DNA of 64,000 nt from Candidatus Falkowbacteria bacterium S5_I03 (GTDB taxonomy: Bacteria > Patescibacteriota > Patescibacteriia > Patescibacteriales > UBA12465), in NCBI GenBank assembly GCA_019248265.1, contig JAEHGX010000001.1, positions 1 to 64,000 of the forward strand, read 5' to 3'. The notes beneath the pieces were generated by a model. That model worked only from the letters and a program-made list of their open reading frames with translations, made no database searches and had not been told where the DNA came from. Positions 24,013 to 33,244 of the stretch are shown here, piece after piece (within the stretch, counting starts at the first letter, position 1; each line of letters starts with the position of its first letter). The position numbers and the translations under genes are program-made.

Positions 24013-25236
24013 ATGAAATATGATTTAGTGGTTATCGGTGGCGGGCCGGCGGGACTCATGGCCACCTTGCAAGCGGCTGAAAAGGGGCGCCAGGTCTTAC
24101 TGTTGGAAAAAAATAAGCGGCTAGGAGTTAAATTATTGATTAGTGGCGGCGGACGCTGCAATATAACTAATGATATCCCTGATTACCGGGTGCTGGCTAA
24201 AAGTTATGGCCCGGCCGCTAAATTTTTGCTTCCGATATTCAGCCGTTTTGGGGTTTCCGAAATAAAGGAATTTTTTGAAAACAGGAAGCTAGCTCTAAAG
24301 ACGGAGCCGGATAATAAAGTTTTTCCGGAAAGTAATTTAGCGACTGATATTTTAGCGGTTTTTGTTAAAGGAATAACAACCGCCGGCGGAACGATTAGAA
24401 CCGAGTGTGAGGTTAAAGATTTTATTATTCAGAATAATTTAATTGAGAAAATTATTTTGCATAGCGGGGAAGAAATAAGTGCCACCCGTTTCTTAATTGC
24501 TACTGGTGGCAAGTCTTATTCGGCCACTGGCTCAAGCGGGGATGCTTATCGGTGGCTCAAACAGCTTGGTCATACAATAACGCCCTTATATCCCGGCTTA
24601 GCTCCAATTCTAGCCAATAATCAGGGCCTTAAAGAGCTAGAAGGCTTGAGTTTAAGTGCTGTCAGGCTTAAATTGGCTAGCGGTCAAAAAGAAATCGCGA
24701 TAGAAGATGGTCCAATAATTTTTACCGCCTCCGGTCTTAGTGGTCCGGCAGCTTTAAATATCAGCCGCTTTTTAGATTTTAACCAATATCAAAGTTTTGT
24801 CTTGCGCCTAGATTTTCAGCCGGAACTTACTTTAGAAGATTTGGATAAATTATTAATCAACCTTTTTGCTAAGGATAATAAATTTGTTAAAAATAGCCTG
24901 GAAGAAATTGTTCCCGCCCGCTTAGCGGTTTTTATATTAAAGATTTTAGGCATCAATGAAAATATAAAAGCCAAGATAATTACTCGAGTTGAGCGCAAAA
25001 AAATCCTTGAAAGCATCAAGGATTTTAAAGTGACAATTAATAATTTTTCCGATTATGATAAGGCGATGATTACTGTCGGCGGTCTAAGCCTGAAAGAAGT
25101 TGACGCTAAGACAATGCGTTCTAAAATAATTTCCAATCTGTATTTAGCTGGGGAGGTGCTGGATATTGCCGGTCCAACTGGTGGCTTTAATCTACAAATT
25201 GCTTGGAGTACCGGGTTTATCGCTGGTAATGATTAA
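24013..25236 (+). CDS. HI0933/YhiN-family FAD-dependent oxidoreductase
   Basis: 407-aa flavoprotein of the HI0933/BaiN family. It has the FAD-binding GGGPAGLMA near the start, the family segment LLISGGGRCNITN, IATGGKSYSATGSSGD, and the C-terminal GPTGGFNLQIAWSTG that closes the FAD site. Substrate is not established for most members. Its position behind a riboflavin transporter-kinase fits a flavin-centred operon. It ends two bases before the convergent 25238 gene, without a visible terminator. Confidence 0.93.
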   Translation: MKYDLVVIGGGPAGLMATLQAAEKGRQVLLLEKNKRLGVKLLISGGGRCNITNDIPDYRVLAKSYGPAAKFLLPIFSRFGVSEIKEFFENRKLALKTEPDNKVFPESNLATDILAVFVKGITTAGGTIRTECEVKDFIIQNNLIEKIILHSGEEISATRFLIATGGKSYSATGSSGDAYRWLKQLGHTITPLYPGLAPILANNQGLKELEGLSLSAVRLKLASGQKEIAIEDGPIIFTASGLSGPAALNISRFLDFNQYQSFVLRLDFQPELTLEDLDKLLINLFAKDNKFVKNSLEEIVPARLAVFILKILGINENIKAKIITRVERKKILESIKDFKVTINNFSDYDKAMITVGGLSLKEVDAKTMRSKIISNLYLAGEVLDIAGPTGGFNLQIAWSTGFIAGND

Positions 25237-25237
25237 T

Positions 25238-26671
25238 TTAATCGACCTGCAAGTAGTAGTCTAAGTAGTTGATATTATCAAACCAAGGAGAATATTGGTT
25301 GCTGCCGCCTTTTGGAAAATCAGCTCTCCAGAACAAATCGCGGCCGTGCAGAGTAAATTCAACTTCCTCCTTTTCTTTAGTTTCAACAAATATTTTATCG
25401 GAATTAGATAAGAATAACTTTACTTCGCCAGTTACCCCGATCTCGTTTATTTTGGCTTTAGTAACATTTCCTTGCGCCTCGTTGAGATTTACTGAAACCA
25501 CGGAGCGGTCAATGGTGTTATCAAAACCCTTGTCCGAGAATAATTTTAGTTCATAAGGCGACAAAGAAGCCGGCATTTGTACTTCTGTCTGCGATGAAGC
25601 GCCGGGGATTAAAATTTGCGCGGGGGCATTGACATTGGTGCTGCCGTCTTTTTTAAAAATGAATTTAATTTCTTGTGCCTTGTCTCCGGTGGTGAAGGCC
25701 GCCAAAGCGCCTTCGCTAGTATCAAAAATATTACTTAAATCAACGGCGCCAACTATTTCCGACGTATTATTTTGCCAGAGTTTTATAAGCTTAGGCTTAT
25801 TGCTGTTTAAGCTTAAAACATACCAAACGGCGTTATTATCCTTACCCTCCTTAATTATATAAGGTTTGAAGCCATTATCGGCTACTCTTAAACCAAAGAA
25901 ATCGGAGATATTTTTTAATTGACCATTTTTATAGTGGAATCCCAAGCCTTCATAACCGATATAGAGAATAATAAAATCTTTATCGTCACCGCCGGCTACG
26001 ATGGCGCCACCACCACGACTGTATTTAGTAATTATTTGGTTTTCGGTATCTTCAGTAATAATCGGGGTAAATTTTTTGCCGTCGAAAAAATATACATAAG
26101 CTCTTTCTTCCTGGCCGTCAGCCACAATAAACGAGGCTACTTGTAGGGAATTTAATTTATTGAGCTTGGAGAAAATAATTTTTTTATCCTTTAATTCCGT
26201 CGGCACCTTGCTTATTTGTTGGCCGCCATCCTGATCGGTTGTGACTAGGGAAGAGGACTTTAAATCACAATCAGCATCTTCGCATCCAGAAAGAGAATCA
26301 AAACTATAGATTGGTGGAAAGCTGAAAGCGGTAACCCTTTCATCAAAAAACATATCGGTTTCTTCCTTGGATATATAGGCGTACGAGGAAAAGTTATCGC
26401 CGAAACTACGCCAGCTGGAAACTATGGTTGATCTTTTGGAAATAGTCTTTAGTTCATTTTCCAGGTTAGCGGTGATGGCGGAATAATTTTGCAGTTCCTG
26501 ACGAGTTTTCATGAGTGAAAAGTAATTCACAAATATGAGGGCAATTAGGAAAATTAAAACCACTCCTACTGAGGCCAAAACCCCTTTTGATTTTACAGGA
26601 GCCAGGAAGACGCTTTTTGTTTTTTTAATTACCCCTGCTTGAGAGTCCGGGGTTTCTTGGATGTTAGGCAT
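25238..26671 (-). CDS. Hypothetical single-pass exported protein
   Basis: 477 aa, no family recognised. After a ~25-residue cytoplasmic segment there is one membrane helix (about 30-52), a short helical stretch, and a long extracytoplasmic beta-rich region. That region has repeated FYVYFFDGK/FIILYIGYEG-like strands suggesting a propeller or beta-sandwich. Two cysteines in GCEDADC could form a disulfide. It lies 55 nt downstream of the large surface protein gene on the same strand and may be cotranscribed with it. Confidence 0.7.
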   Translation of the reverse strand: MPNIQETPDSQAGVIKKTKSVFLAPVKSKGVLASVGVVLIFLIALIFVNYFSLMKTRQELQNYSAITANLENELKTISKRSTIVSSWRSFGDNFSSYAYISKEETDMFFDERVTAFSFPPIYSFDSLSGCEDADCDLKSSSLVTTDQDGGQQISKVPTELKDKKIIFSKLNKLNSLQVASFIVADGQEERAYVYFFDGKKFTPIITEDTENQIITKYSRGGGAIVAGGDDKDFIILYIGYEGLGFHYKNGQLKNISDFFGLRVADNGFKPYIIKEGKDNNAVWYVLSLNSNKPKLIKLWQNNTSEIVGAVDLSNIFDTSEGALAAFTTGDKAQEIKFIFKKDGSTNVNAPAQILIPGASSQTEVQMPASLSPYELKLFSDKGFDNTIDRSVVSVNLNEAQGNVTKAKINEIGVTGEVKLFLSNSDKIFVETKEKEEVEFTLHGRDLFWRADFPKGGSNQYSPWFDNINYLDYYLQVD

Positions 26672-26726
26672 AATATAGCTTTATTGATATTTGATTTATT
26701 ATTATTTTACTTTGCTTTTATATTAA

Positions 26727-29700
26727 TTAAAGCTGTGTCCACATACAAGCCCAGGTCATCGCTGTCGTATTGGCGGCTGAAGTATTGCAGGCGACTTGAT
26801 TGGCTGTACCGGTAGCACGGCAATATAAAGTTCCGGAACCGCTCTGATCGGCAGCACCGCTACAATTAACTGCCACTGAGGTTGAAGCAGGGACGCCAGT
26901 GCAAGTGTAGTTAGTTTTAGTGGTCGAAATAGCAGTGGAGGCAATTGTACAGGTTCCCATAGCGGTAAAGGCGTTGCCAGCTGTTCCCAGTTTAGTTGTT
27001 CCGGCGACATCTAATTTAGCCGCGGGAGCCGTTGTCCCAATCCCAACATTGCCGCCACGTTTAACAAAAAGATTCGGGTTAGTTAAGGATTTATCCGTAC
27101 CTTCTGAGCCGCCCCAAATACCGACTCCTTCCGTGCCTGAACCACCAGCGATGCCAATTCCGTAGTAATAGTTTAAATTATCTCCAAAGGAAATTGCGTG
27201 CGCATTATCTAAAAAGGTAGAAGTGGTCACTGATAATCTGGAAACTGGGGCAGTAGTACCGATAGCGACGCTGCCAGTAGCGGTTATCCTCATGAAGTTA
27301 GTGGCCGCTTTGTTCTGAAAAGCAAAATAACCATCCGCCGTTCCATCATTATCGGTTCTAAAAATCATATTACCAAAACCAGCGGTATTTTCATCTTGAA
27401 CTGATTCTAAAAGAACGCCAGTGTCTTCAACATAAACGGAGAGATGTTCTGATGCGCTTCGGCCCATTAACATGGTATTAGAGCTGGTGGCGGATAAAAA
27501 AGAAACATTCTGACCGGAAACATATAATTTTGCGTTCGGGGCGGTGGTGCCAATACCAACGTTTCCAGTACGTAGGATATTTAGATGTTTTCCTTGGCTG
27601 GTTCCATTACCAAACCCTTCAAAAAATAGATAATTATTCCCACCATCATAAGCAACTTTAAATCCATAAAGACCACCATCCCATTGAGTGGCGCCATTAC
27701 CTTCATTAAATAGAATGGCTGCACCTTTATCAGACGAATCTGTTGGTCCTTCAAGATTTATAGTGGCGTAGCTGGATACTTTATCAAGGATATGTAATTT
27801 TGCGGTCGGGTTGGTTGTTCCAATGCCGATGTTTCCGCCTAAAGGATTTAAGGATAAAGGATAAGCAATATCTCCGCTTCCTTCGGGCACGTCCCTAACT
27901 TGTAGAGAGGCGGTCCAAGGCGAAGAAGTTGCGGTAGTAAAAGCAAACTCTACGCCATCAGCCGAGGCAACGCTAAATATTGATGCCGCTCCTCTGACTA
28001 TTGAGGGGGCACTGGTGACACCTCTAACCGTGAGATTGCTCCAAGGGGTTGTTGTTCCAATTCCAACGTTTCCACCAAAATAATTTCTTCCTCCTTCAGA
28101 ATATATTGCGTAGTCGTTAGTGCCAGCGGTTTGGGTTTCAACAAATAAACCATAATTGTTAGTTATGGTAGCGCCAGCAGCCTTGTAGGCATCGTCAATA
28201 AAGACTCCATAGCTGTTTGTTATTTTTGATGTCTCATCGGCAAAGTTTTTAAAAATTCCCCCGTAAGCGTATCCAAGAGTGCTGGTTCCATAATAGTACG
28301 TGCCTCCGTATAAGCCCATTATTCTAGCGCCTGAAACATATGGAGAGTTAGAATTAGGAACGAAATTAAGACCGATGTAAGTTTGAGTTGAAGCTGACGG
28401 CGGATTAACCCAGGGGCTAGAAACTAGGCCTGATTGTTGTCGGCTAGTCGAGTCCATAATACCATCAATGAGCATCATTGAATTATTATTCCCAGCGGCT
28501 ACTAAGTCAGTAGAACTAGCGCCTATATGTAATGGTCTACTTGGATTGGTTTCCCCAATTCCTAAATAGCCCTCGGTAGTAAGTCTCATTTTTTCTAAAT
28601 CATGAATGGCAATAATAAAAGGAGTGTCGTCAGAGGTGCTAAAATGGGCTAAGCCGGCAACTGTTGGGGCGTTAGGATTAGCATAGCCGAAACTCGCTTT
28701 GTGGACACCGGCGTAATCAAACATTTCATAAGATGACCAAGAGGCGATGTTGGTATTTTGTACTTTTATGACCCCGCCGCCGCTTTGATCAGTAACGACT
28801 ACTAATTTATTTTGAGGAGCAGTGGTTGTTCCAATGCCGATATTACCGCCGGCCGGGTTTAAGCTTCTTAAATTTAAATCTCGATAATCGGCGATAGTTC
28901 CGGGGGTGGTGCCGGTGCCATCGAAAATTTCTAAAGTGCCGGTGGCAGCTCTTCTCAGGCCCACATCATTGACGCTGCTGCTGTAAGAAGTTGACCCTGA
29001 CCATTTTATTGGGAAGTCTTTATCCAAATAAAGAATTGAAGAGGGGAGGTAATAGTTGTTAGTGGAGTCTAACAAAGCCGGAATATAAGTATTAGTATCG
29101 CCTGAGCGCTTTCTAATTGCCATGCTGCCAGTTTCTGAATAGGTTGAAATTGAGCCGTCACTAGCTATTTCTACCGCCCGACTATAGACCCCCCAAAGAG
29201 TGTCAGCAATGCCACTATAATTTGTGCTGTAAGCTGAGTCAACGGTGACGACCGAAGTTGAGGTGTAGGCAGTAATAACGCGACTTTCGCCATTGATAGT
29301 TAGTCTGGAACCAACCATACTGGAAGAAAATTGATAACTGGAGACCGGATTTAACATGGTGACAGTTGTGCCACTAGAACTGATGGTTTGTCCAGCTTGG
29401 GGAGTAAACCATTTTTTTATATGGTATAAAGTGCTGACGCTAATAGAGGAAGCAAAAACCGTTGGCGTAGCTGAGAACAGTGAACCAGCGTTATCAGCCA
29501 TAATAATTACATTGCCAGCTCCACCAAGCAAGGTATGAGTAGTCGCCAGGGAATTACGAAAGGCACCAGAGACATCTAATTTTATTGTCGGGTTAGTTAA
29601 TCCGATTCCCACATTGGCGTTGGCTCTAGTCATAGTAATTCCTGGAACATCGGTGGAGGTTTGAATCGTATTTATTCTTAGCTGATCGGCTGCTTCCGAA

Positions 29701-29975
29701 TAATATATCCCGGCGCCATACATCGTGCCATCCGCCTCTTTAAAAGTTATGCCTTTAGTAGTTCCGGCTGGGATATTAATACTAAGCGCGTCTGATGGCG
29801 CTGTCGTTCCAATGCCTAAAAGATTACCCATACTGACAGTATCGGTATCGGTTCCGACCGTAATCAATTTAGCTTCCGCTATTCCTGGAGCGATAATTAA
29901 TAAAAAACCAATCAAAAAGATAGCCATCTTCAATTGATTGGTTGTAAGCGTTCTATAAAGAGAGGAGTTTTTCAT
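26727..29975 (-). CDS. Large surface/fibre protein with GIGTT repeats
   Basis: 1082-aa exported protein. A signal peptide (hydrophobic core near 17-34, cleavage after AEA) is followed by about nine spaced copies of the motif G-N-V-G-I-G-T-T-x-P-x-x-K-L-x-V, at the start of the mature chain, in the middle and near the end. Such repeats occur in phage tail fibres and in Patescibacteria surface proteins. The C-terminal ~75 residues form a separate Thr/Ala-rich domain with seven or so cysteines. A role in attachment is likely but inferred. No sortase or S-layer anchor was seen. Confidence 0.85.
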   Translation of the reverse strand: MKNSSLYRTLTTNQLKMAIFLIGFLLIIAPGIAEAKLITVGTDTDTVSMGNLLGIGTTAPSDALSINIPAGTTKGITFKEADGTMYGAGIYYSEAADQLRINTIQTSTDVPGITMTRANANVGIGLTNPTIKLDVSGAFRNSLATTHTLLGGAGNVIIMADNAGSLFSATPTVFASSISVSTLYHIKKWFTPQAGQTISSSGTTVTMLNPVSSYQFSSSMVGSRLTINGESRVITAYTSTSVVTVDSAYSTNYSGIADTLWGVYSRAVEIASDGSISTYSETGSMAIRKRSGDTNTYIPALLDSTNNYYLPSSILYLDKDFPIKWSGSTSYSSSVNDVGLRRAATGTLEIFDGTGTTPGTIADYRDLNLRSLNPAGGNIGIGTTTAPQNKLVVVTDQSGGGVIKVQNTNIASWSSYEMFDYAGVHKASFGYANPNAPTVAGLAHFSTSDDTPFIIAIHDLEKMRLTTEGYLGIGETNPSRPLHIGASSTDLVAAGNNNSMMLIDGIMDSTSRQQSGLVSSPWVNPPSASTQTYIGLNFVPNSNSPYVSGARIMGLYGGTYYYGTSTLGYAYGGIFKNFADETSKITNSYGVFIDDAYKAAGATITNNYGLFVETQTAGTNDYAIYSEGGRNYFGGNVGIGTTTPWSNLTVRGVTSAPSIVRGAASIFSVASADGVEFAFTTATSSPWTASLQVRDVPEGSGDIAYPLSLNPLGGNIGIGTTNPTAKLHILDKVSSYATINLEGPTDSSDKGAAILFNEGNGATQWDGGLYGFKVAYDGGNNYLFFEGFGNGTSQGKHLNILRTGNVGIGTTAPNAKLYVSGQNVSFLSATSSNTMLMGRSASEHLSVYVEDTGVLLESVQDENTAGFGNMIFRTDNDGTADGYFAFQNKAATNFMRITATGSVAIGTTAPVSRLSVTTSTFLDNAHAISFGDNLNYYYGIGIAGGSGTEGVGIWGGSEGTDKSLTNPNLFVKRGGNVGIGTTAPAAKLDVAGTTKLGTAGNAFTAMGTCTIASTAISTTKTNYTCTGVPASTSVAVNCSGAADQSGSGTLYCRATGTANQVACNTSAANTTAMTWACMWTQL

Positions 29976-30087
29976 AAGTTACTCTCGGATTATTTTTATT
30001 TTTAAGCCAGTTTATTTTTACTATACTGACTTTAAAATTATAACATTTTTTGATTTATCACGCAATAAATTTTCTCATAGATTATTA

Positions 30088-30117
30088 AAAAAGGGCTGCT
30101 GTTAGGCAACCCTTTTA
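30088..30117 (-). terminator. Terminator of the purC-purE operon
   Basis: On the minus strand AAAAGGGTTGCC...GCAGCCCTTTTTT: GGG-TGC/GCA-CCC stem with one mismatch and a T run. Confidence 0.75.
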
Positions 30118-30135
30118 TTTATCGCTTTTTCGCGA

Positions 30136-30666
30136 TTAGTTTTTTGAGATTTCGAGAGCTTCTTCCAGATCCAAATCCATAATTGGACGCGGTTCGGGAA
30201 GTTTTAATTTTGGGAGTTCGCCAGTAATTGCGAACAGGCATGCTTTGACAAAACCAACTGCGCCAAAATATACATGCTTGTTTTCTTCGAAAACAACTTG
30301 AGTCCCAGGGACCTGTGTTATCGAAAGTACAGCCGCTTTGTTGCGATCCTCGTTTCCGCCATCAAAAGCAACTCCAATAACAACCAAGCGATCATTTTTG
30401 AGAGTGTATCTCAAGAAAGCGTCGGAACATCCAGTTAGATGGTTAGCCCAGCCGGCGCCGATAACGACGACGTCAACTTCCATGGCGACCAACTCGCGTA
30501 ATAATTCCTGAACATCAAGAGTATTGCGATGTTGACTGCGGACGTAAACGCCGACAATTTCAATTTCGCCGGGGTGGTTTTCCATGTATTCTTTGATTAA
30601 CTCAAAGCCGCCGCGACACTGTGACAAGTCGCTTTTTGATCCAGTGATAAAAGCAATTTTTCTCAT
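30136..30666 (-). CDS. purE: PurE-like N5-CAIR mutase/AIR carboxylase
   Basis: Purine biosynthesis enzyme of 176 aa that makes CAIR. The N-terminal GSKSD matches the usual GSxSD, and SQHRNT corresponds to SAHRTP with the catalytic histidine kept. The GAGGAAHLPG loop is GAGWANHLTG, an unusual replacement of a glycine by Trp and of Pro by Thr. Twelve bases downstream of purC on the same strand, consistent with an operon; no PurK is present in the window. Confidence 0.85.
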   Translation of the reverse strand: MRKIAFITGSKSDLSQCRGGFELIKEYMENHPGEIEIVGVYVRSQHRNTLDVQELLRELVAMEVDVVVIGAGWANHLTGCSDAFLRYTLKNDRLVVIGVAFDGGNEDRNKAAVLSITQVPGTQVVFEENKHVYFGAVGFVKACLFAITGELPKLKLPEPRPIMDLDLEEALEISKN

Positions 30667-30678
30667 TCCTGTAAGTTT

Positions 30679-31758
30679 TTATTTTAATGAAGCACCCATT
30701 TCTTCAACCTGATAGTATTCCAGAGTTTTTCCGGTTATCATTTCAAAAATAGCCAAGTATCTTTTACTGGCTGCAGAAATTACCGTTTCCGGGACTTCTA
30801 CTTTTTGGGCAAATTCAATGTAGTCCAGGTATTCCGGACTTTCTGATTTCAGTTTATTTAAACCGGTAATTAAGCCGCCTTTTCCGTCAGAGAAAGGAGT
30901 GGGAACAGTCGCTCCCCAGTCTCTAATTGGTTGTTTGTCATAAAAAGACGGGTCACGACCTTCTTCCATAGACTTCTCCCAGTCTTCTATGATGGTAAAA
31001 CGAGAGGAGTCGGGAGTCAAAATTTCATCAGCCAGAATTTTTCCGGCTACTTCAAATTTTGAATCCAAGATTAAAATTCCGCGGTCTTCGGCGTATTTGT
31101 AAACTATGCCGTAGATTTCTTTGAGCATCAACACCACTTCTTCAGCCTCGGCTTTCAGTCCCAGAGAGTTCATGACGCCGTAAAAATAATCAACATCTTT
31201 GTTGATATCATTACCAAACTCTTCTTTAGTTGATGGCGTGAAAATTGGCTCTTCCAACTTTGACCATTTTGGTAAACCGATTGGCAGTTGTTGACCAGCG
31301 ACAATTCCTGTTTTTTGGTATTCAGGATATACGGAGCCGCCAACATGTGCTCGAAAAATCATTTCCGCCGGATACATTTTCCCGGTCAGATTTTTTACCA
31401 CAAGGCAACGTTCAACTGGAAGGTCAAAAAGAAAATCCTCTGCCAAATCATAGGCGAAGTTATAACCGCTTTCTAATTCTGAGGGAATCAAGTGATTCTC
31501 AAATCCGCTCAACATGTTGAGCCAGAAATGGGTTAAAGCAGTCAAAACTTCTCCCTTTTTCGGGATAAGGGCATTCAGCACATAGTCAAAGATGCTAATA
31601 CGATCAGTGGCAACGACCAGTAAATAGTCGTTATGCCCCAGAAGTTTTTCCAGCGACCAGGTGTCGCGTACTTTTCCCTGAGAGACTCTTACAAGGCCCA
31701 TTTTTGATAAATAGCGCGAGAGATCATCATCTTGTAGATTAATTGGAACTTTTTTCAT
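30679..31758 (-). CDS. purC: SAICAR synthetase
   Basis: Condenses CAIR with aspartate. 359 aa, the longer form of the family. Signatures: GKVRDTWSL near residue 28 (G-K-V-R-D), ATDRISIFDYVL, LTHFW, RAHVGGSVYPEY and ILDSKFEVAG with a C-terminal tail. First gene of the minus-strand purine operon; a TATAAT-like sequence lies on the minus strand at about 31781, with a weak -35. purM is divergent 200 bp away. Confidence 0.94.
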   Translation of the reverse strand: MKKVPINLQDDDLSRYLSKMGLVRVSQGKVRDTWSLEKLLGHNDYLLVVATDRISIFDYVLNALIPKKGEVLTALTHFWLNMLSGFENHLIPSELESGYNFAYDLAEDFLFDLPVERCLVVKNLTGKMYPAEMIFRAHVGGSVYPEYQKTGIVAGQQLPIGLPKWSKLEEPIFTPSTKEEFGNDINKDVDYFYGVMNSLGLKAEAEEVVLMLKEIYGIVYKYAEDRGILILDSKFEVAGKILADEILTPDSSRFTIIEDWEKSMEEGRDPSFYDKQPIRDWGATVPTPFSDGKGGLITGLNKLKSESPEYLDYIEFAQKVEVPETVISAASKRYLAIFEMITGKTLEYYQVEEMGASLK

Positions 31759-31878
31759 AAATTAATAATTTTTAATGAACGATTATAGGGTTATTGGCCC
31801 CGAAAATTAACTCTAATACTGTTTTAAGTATCAGGACATATTAATATAAAAACAAATAAACGTCAAATTTTTATTAAT

Positions 31879-31908
31879 TTGACAGTTATTAGATTATTAT
31901 GTTAATAT
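31879..31908 (+). promoter_or_regulatory. Promoter for purM
   Basis: TTGACA, 18-nt spacer, TAATAT. The -35 is embedded in a GTCAAATT/AATTTGAC inverted repeat (about 31862-31883), which might be an operator shared with divergent purC. Confidence 0.6.
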
Positions 31909-31960
31909 CAGCGGAAGTTATTTAAAAATTAAATTATTGTTTAACCATAAAAAGGAAAAA

Positions 31961-33148
31961 ATGGAATCAAAAAAAGATTTGTATCAAGAATTGGGTGTTG
32001 CTTCCGATAAAAGCGGCATCAAGGCCAACTTTGATGAAATAATTGCTAAGGAATATCCTTACGCTTTTGTTAATATCGTCACTGACCCCTATGAAGACAG
32101 CCGAGCAGTAACCCTACATCTTGACGGCGACGGCAGCAAGTTTATTCAGCGTTTACTGGATTATTATGAGCATGGAGATGAAAATGTCTTTGCCGGGATG
32201 GTGGATGATGCTTTGACCATGAATTTGGGCGATGTTGCCGCGAGCGGTTTTGTTTTCGGGCCAATGCTGATTGCCGATGTTATTGACCAGGGTTTAAATC
32301 CGGAGATCAAAGCGATTGTCTTGCGTCAGGTTAAGAAGCGTTTTCAGGAGCTCCTTCAGCTTTATGCCAAATTTGGATTTAATGTCAAAATTAAGTTCAT
32401 GGGCGGAGAAACGGCCGACCTTCCTTATCAGGTAAAATCGTTGGTTTTTAACGTCGCGGTTAATGCTTGGGAGGAAAAGGTAAATATTGTTACTGGCGAA
32501 ACCAAGCCTGGCGATATTATTATCGGCGTTCAAAGCGACGGACAAGCTGCTTGGGAAGACAAACCCAATTCTGGGGGTATGTCTAATGGCCAAACTTTGC
32601 TCAGAAGCGGCGCCATGGATCTTTCGTTTAACGAGAAATATCCTGATTTAGGCGATGGCCATTTTTATAAAGGCCATTATCGTCCGCATGATAAGCCAGA
32701 AATTTTAGAAGGTATGTCAGTCGGTGAAGCCTTGCTTTCTCCTACTCGCCAATGGGCGATTGTTATTCGTGAGATAATCAAAGAGCTTAAAAATCGCGGC
32801 ATCTTCCATATGCTACACGGCATAACAATGAATACCGGCGGCGGTGCTACCAAAATCAAGAATATTGGTAAAGCCGTTATTTATTCTAAAACAATGCCGG
32901 AGCCGCCTGCGTTGTTCCGTTTTATTCAAACGGAAACCGGTCAACCCTGGAGGCATATGTACACCTCTTGTAATTGCGGGATTGGAATTGACATTGTTGG
33001 AGAAGATAACGAAGAATTCAAAAATGCTGTTAAGGGTGTAGCCTTTGGTTGTTGCTTAAAACCGTACGAACTCGGCTTTGTATTTGAAAGTACGGATGAT
33101 GAAAATCACGTCACTCTTTACACTCCCTATGGGAGATTTGAATATTGA
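31961..33148 (+). CDS. purM: Phosphoribosylaminoimidazole synthetase (AIR synthase)
   Basis: ATP-dependent ring closure of FGAM in purine synthesis. 395 aa. Recognisable PurM-fold motifs are DDALTMNLGDVAASG, FMGGETADLPY (family GGETAEMPG) and MSVGEALLSPTRQW (LLxPT). AAGGA precedes the ATG at 31961, so this start is preferred to an in-frame TTG at 31937. Longer and more divergent than the common ~345-aa type, but the core is complete. Divergent from purC-purE. Confidence 0.88.
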   Translation: MESKKDLYQELGVASDKSGIKANFDEIIAKEYPYAFVNIVTDPYEDSRAVTLHLDGDGSKFIQRLLDYYEHGDENVFAGMVDDALTMNLGDVAASGFVFGPMLIADVIDQGLNPEIKAIVLRQVKKRFQELLQLYAKFGFNVKIKFMGGETADLPYQVKSLVFNVAVNAWEEKVNIVTGETKPGDIIIGVQSDGQAAWEDKPNSGGMSNGQTLLRSGAMDLSFNEKYPDLGDGHFYKGHYRPHDKPEILEGMSVGEALLSPTRQWAIVIREIIKELKNRGIFHMLHGITMNTGGGATKIKNIGKAVIYSKTMPEPPALFRFIQTETGQPWRHMYTSCNCGIGIDIVGEDNEEFKNAVKGVAFGCCLKPYELGFVFESTDDENHVTLYTPYGRFEY

Positions 33149-33174
33149 AATTTTTTTAACCTTAAAATTGCGAG

Positions 33175-33205
33175 AAGCTCTTCATATATATGGAGAGCTT
33201 TTTTT
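33175..33205 (+). terminator. Terminator of purM
   Basis: AAGCTCT/AGAGCTT stem with a run of T. Confidence 0.85.
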
Positions 33206-33244
33206 CATGCTATAATATAATCATTAATTATTAATGATTTATAT

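Noticed and set aside
26727-29975. Plus-strand ORFs of 60-80 codons inside the surface-protein gene
   Set aside because: They are antisense frames of the repetitive Gly/Thr-rich gene and lack start context or domain content.
31759-31960. Purine riboswitch between divergent purC and purM
   Set aside because: No purine aptamer core could be found; only a short inverted repeat and a promoter are seen.
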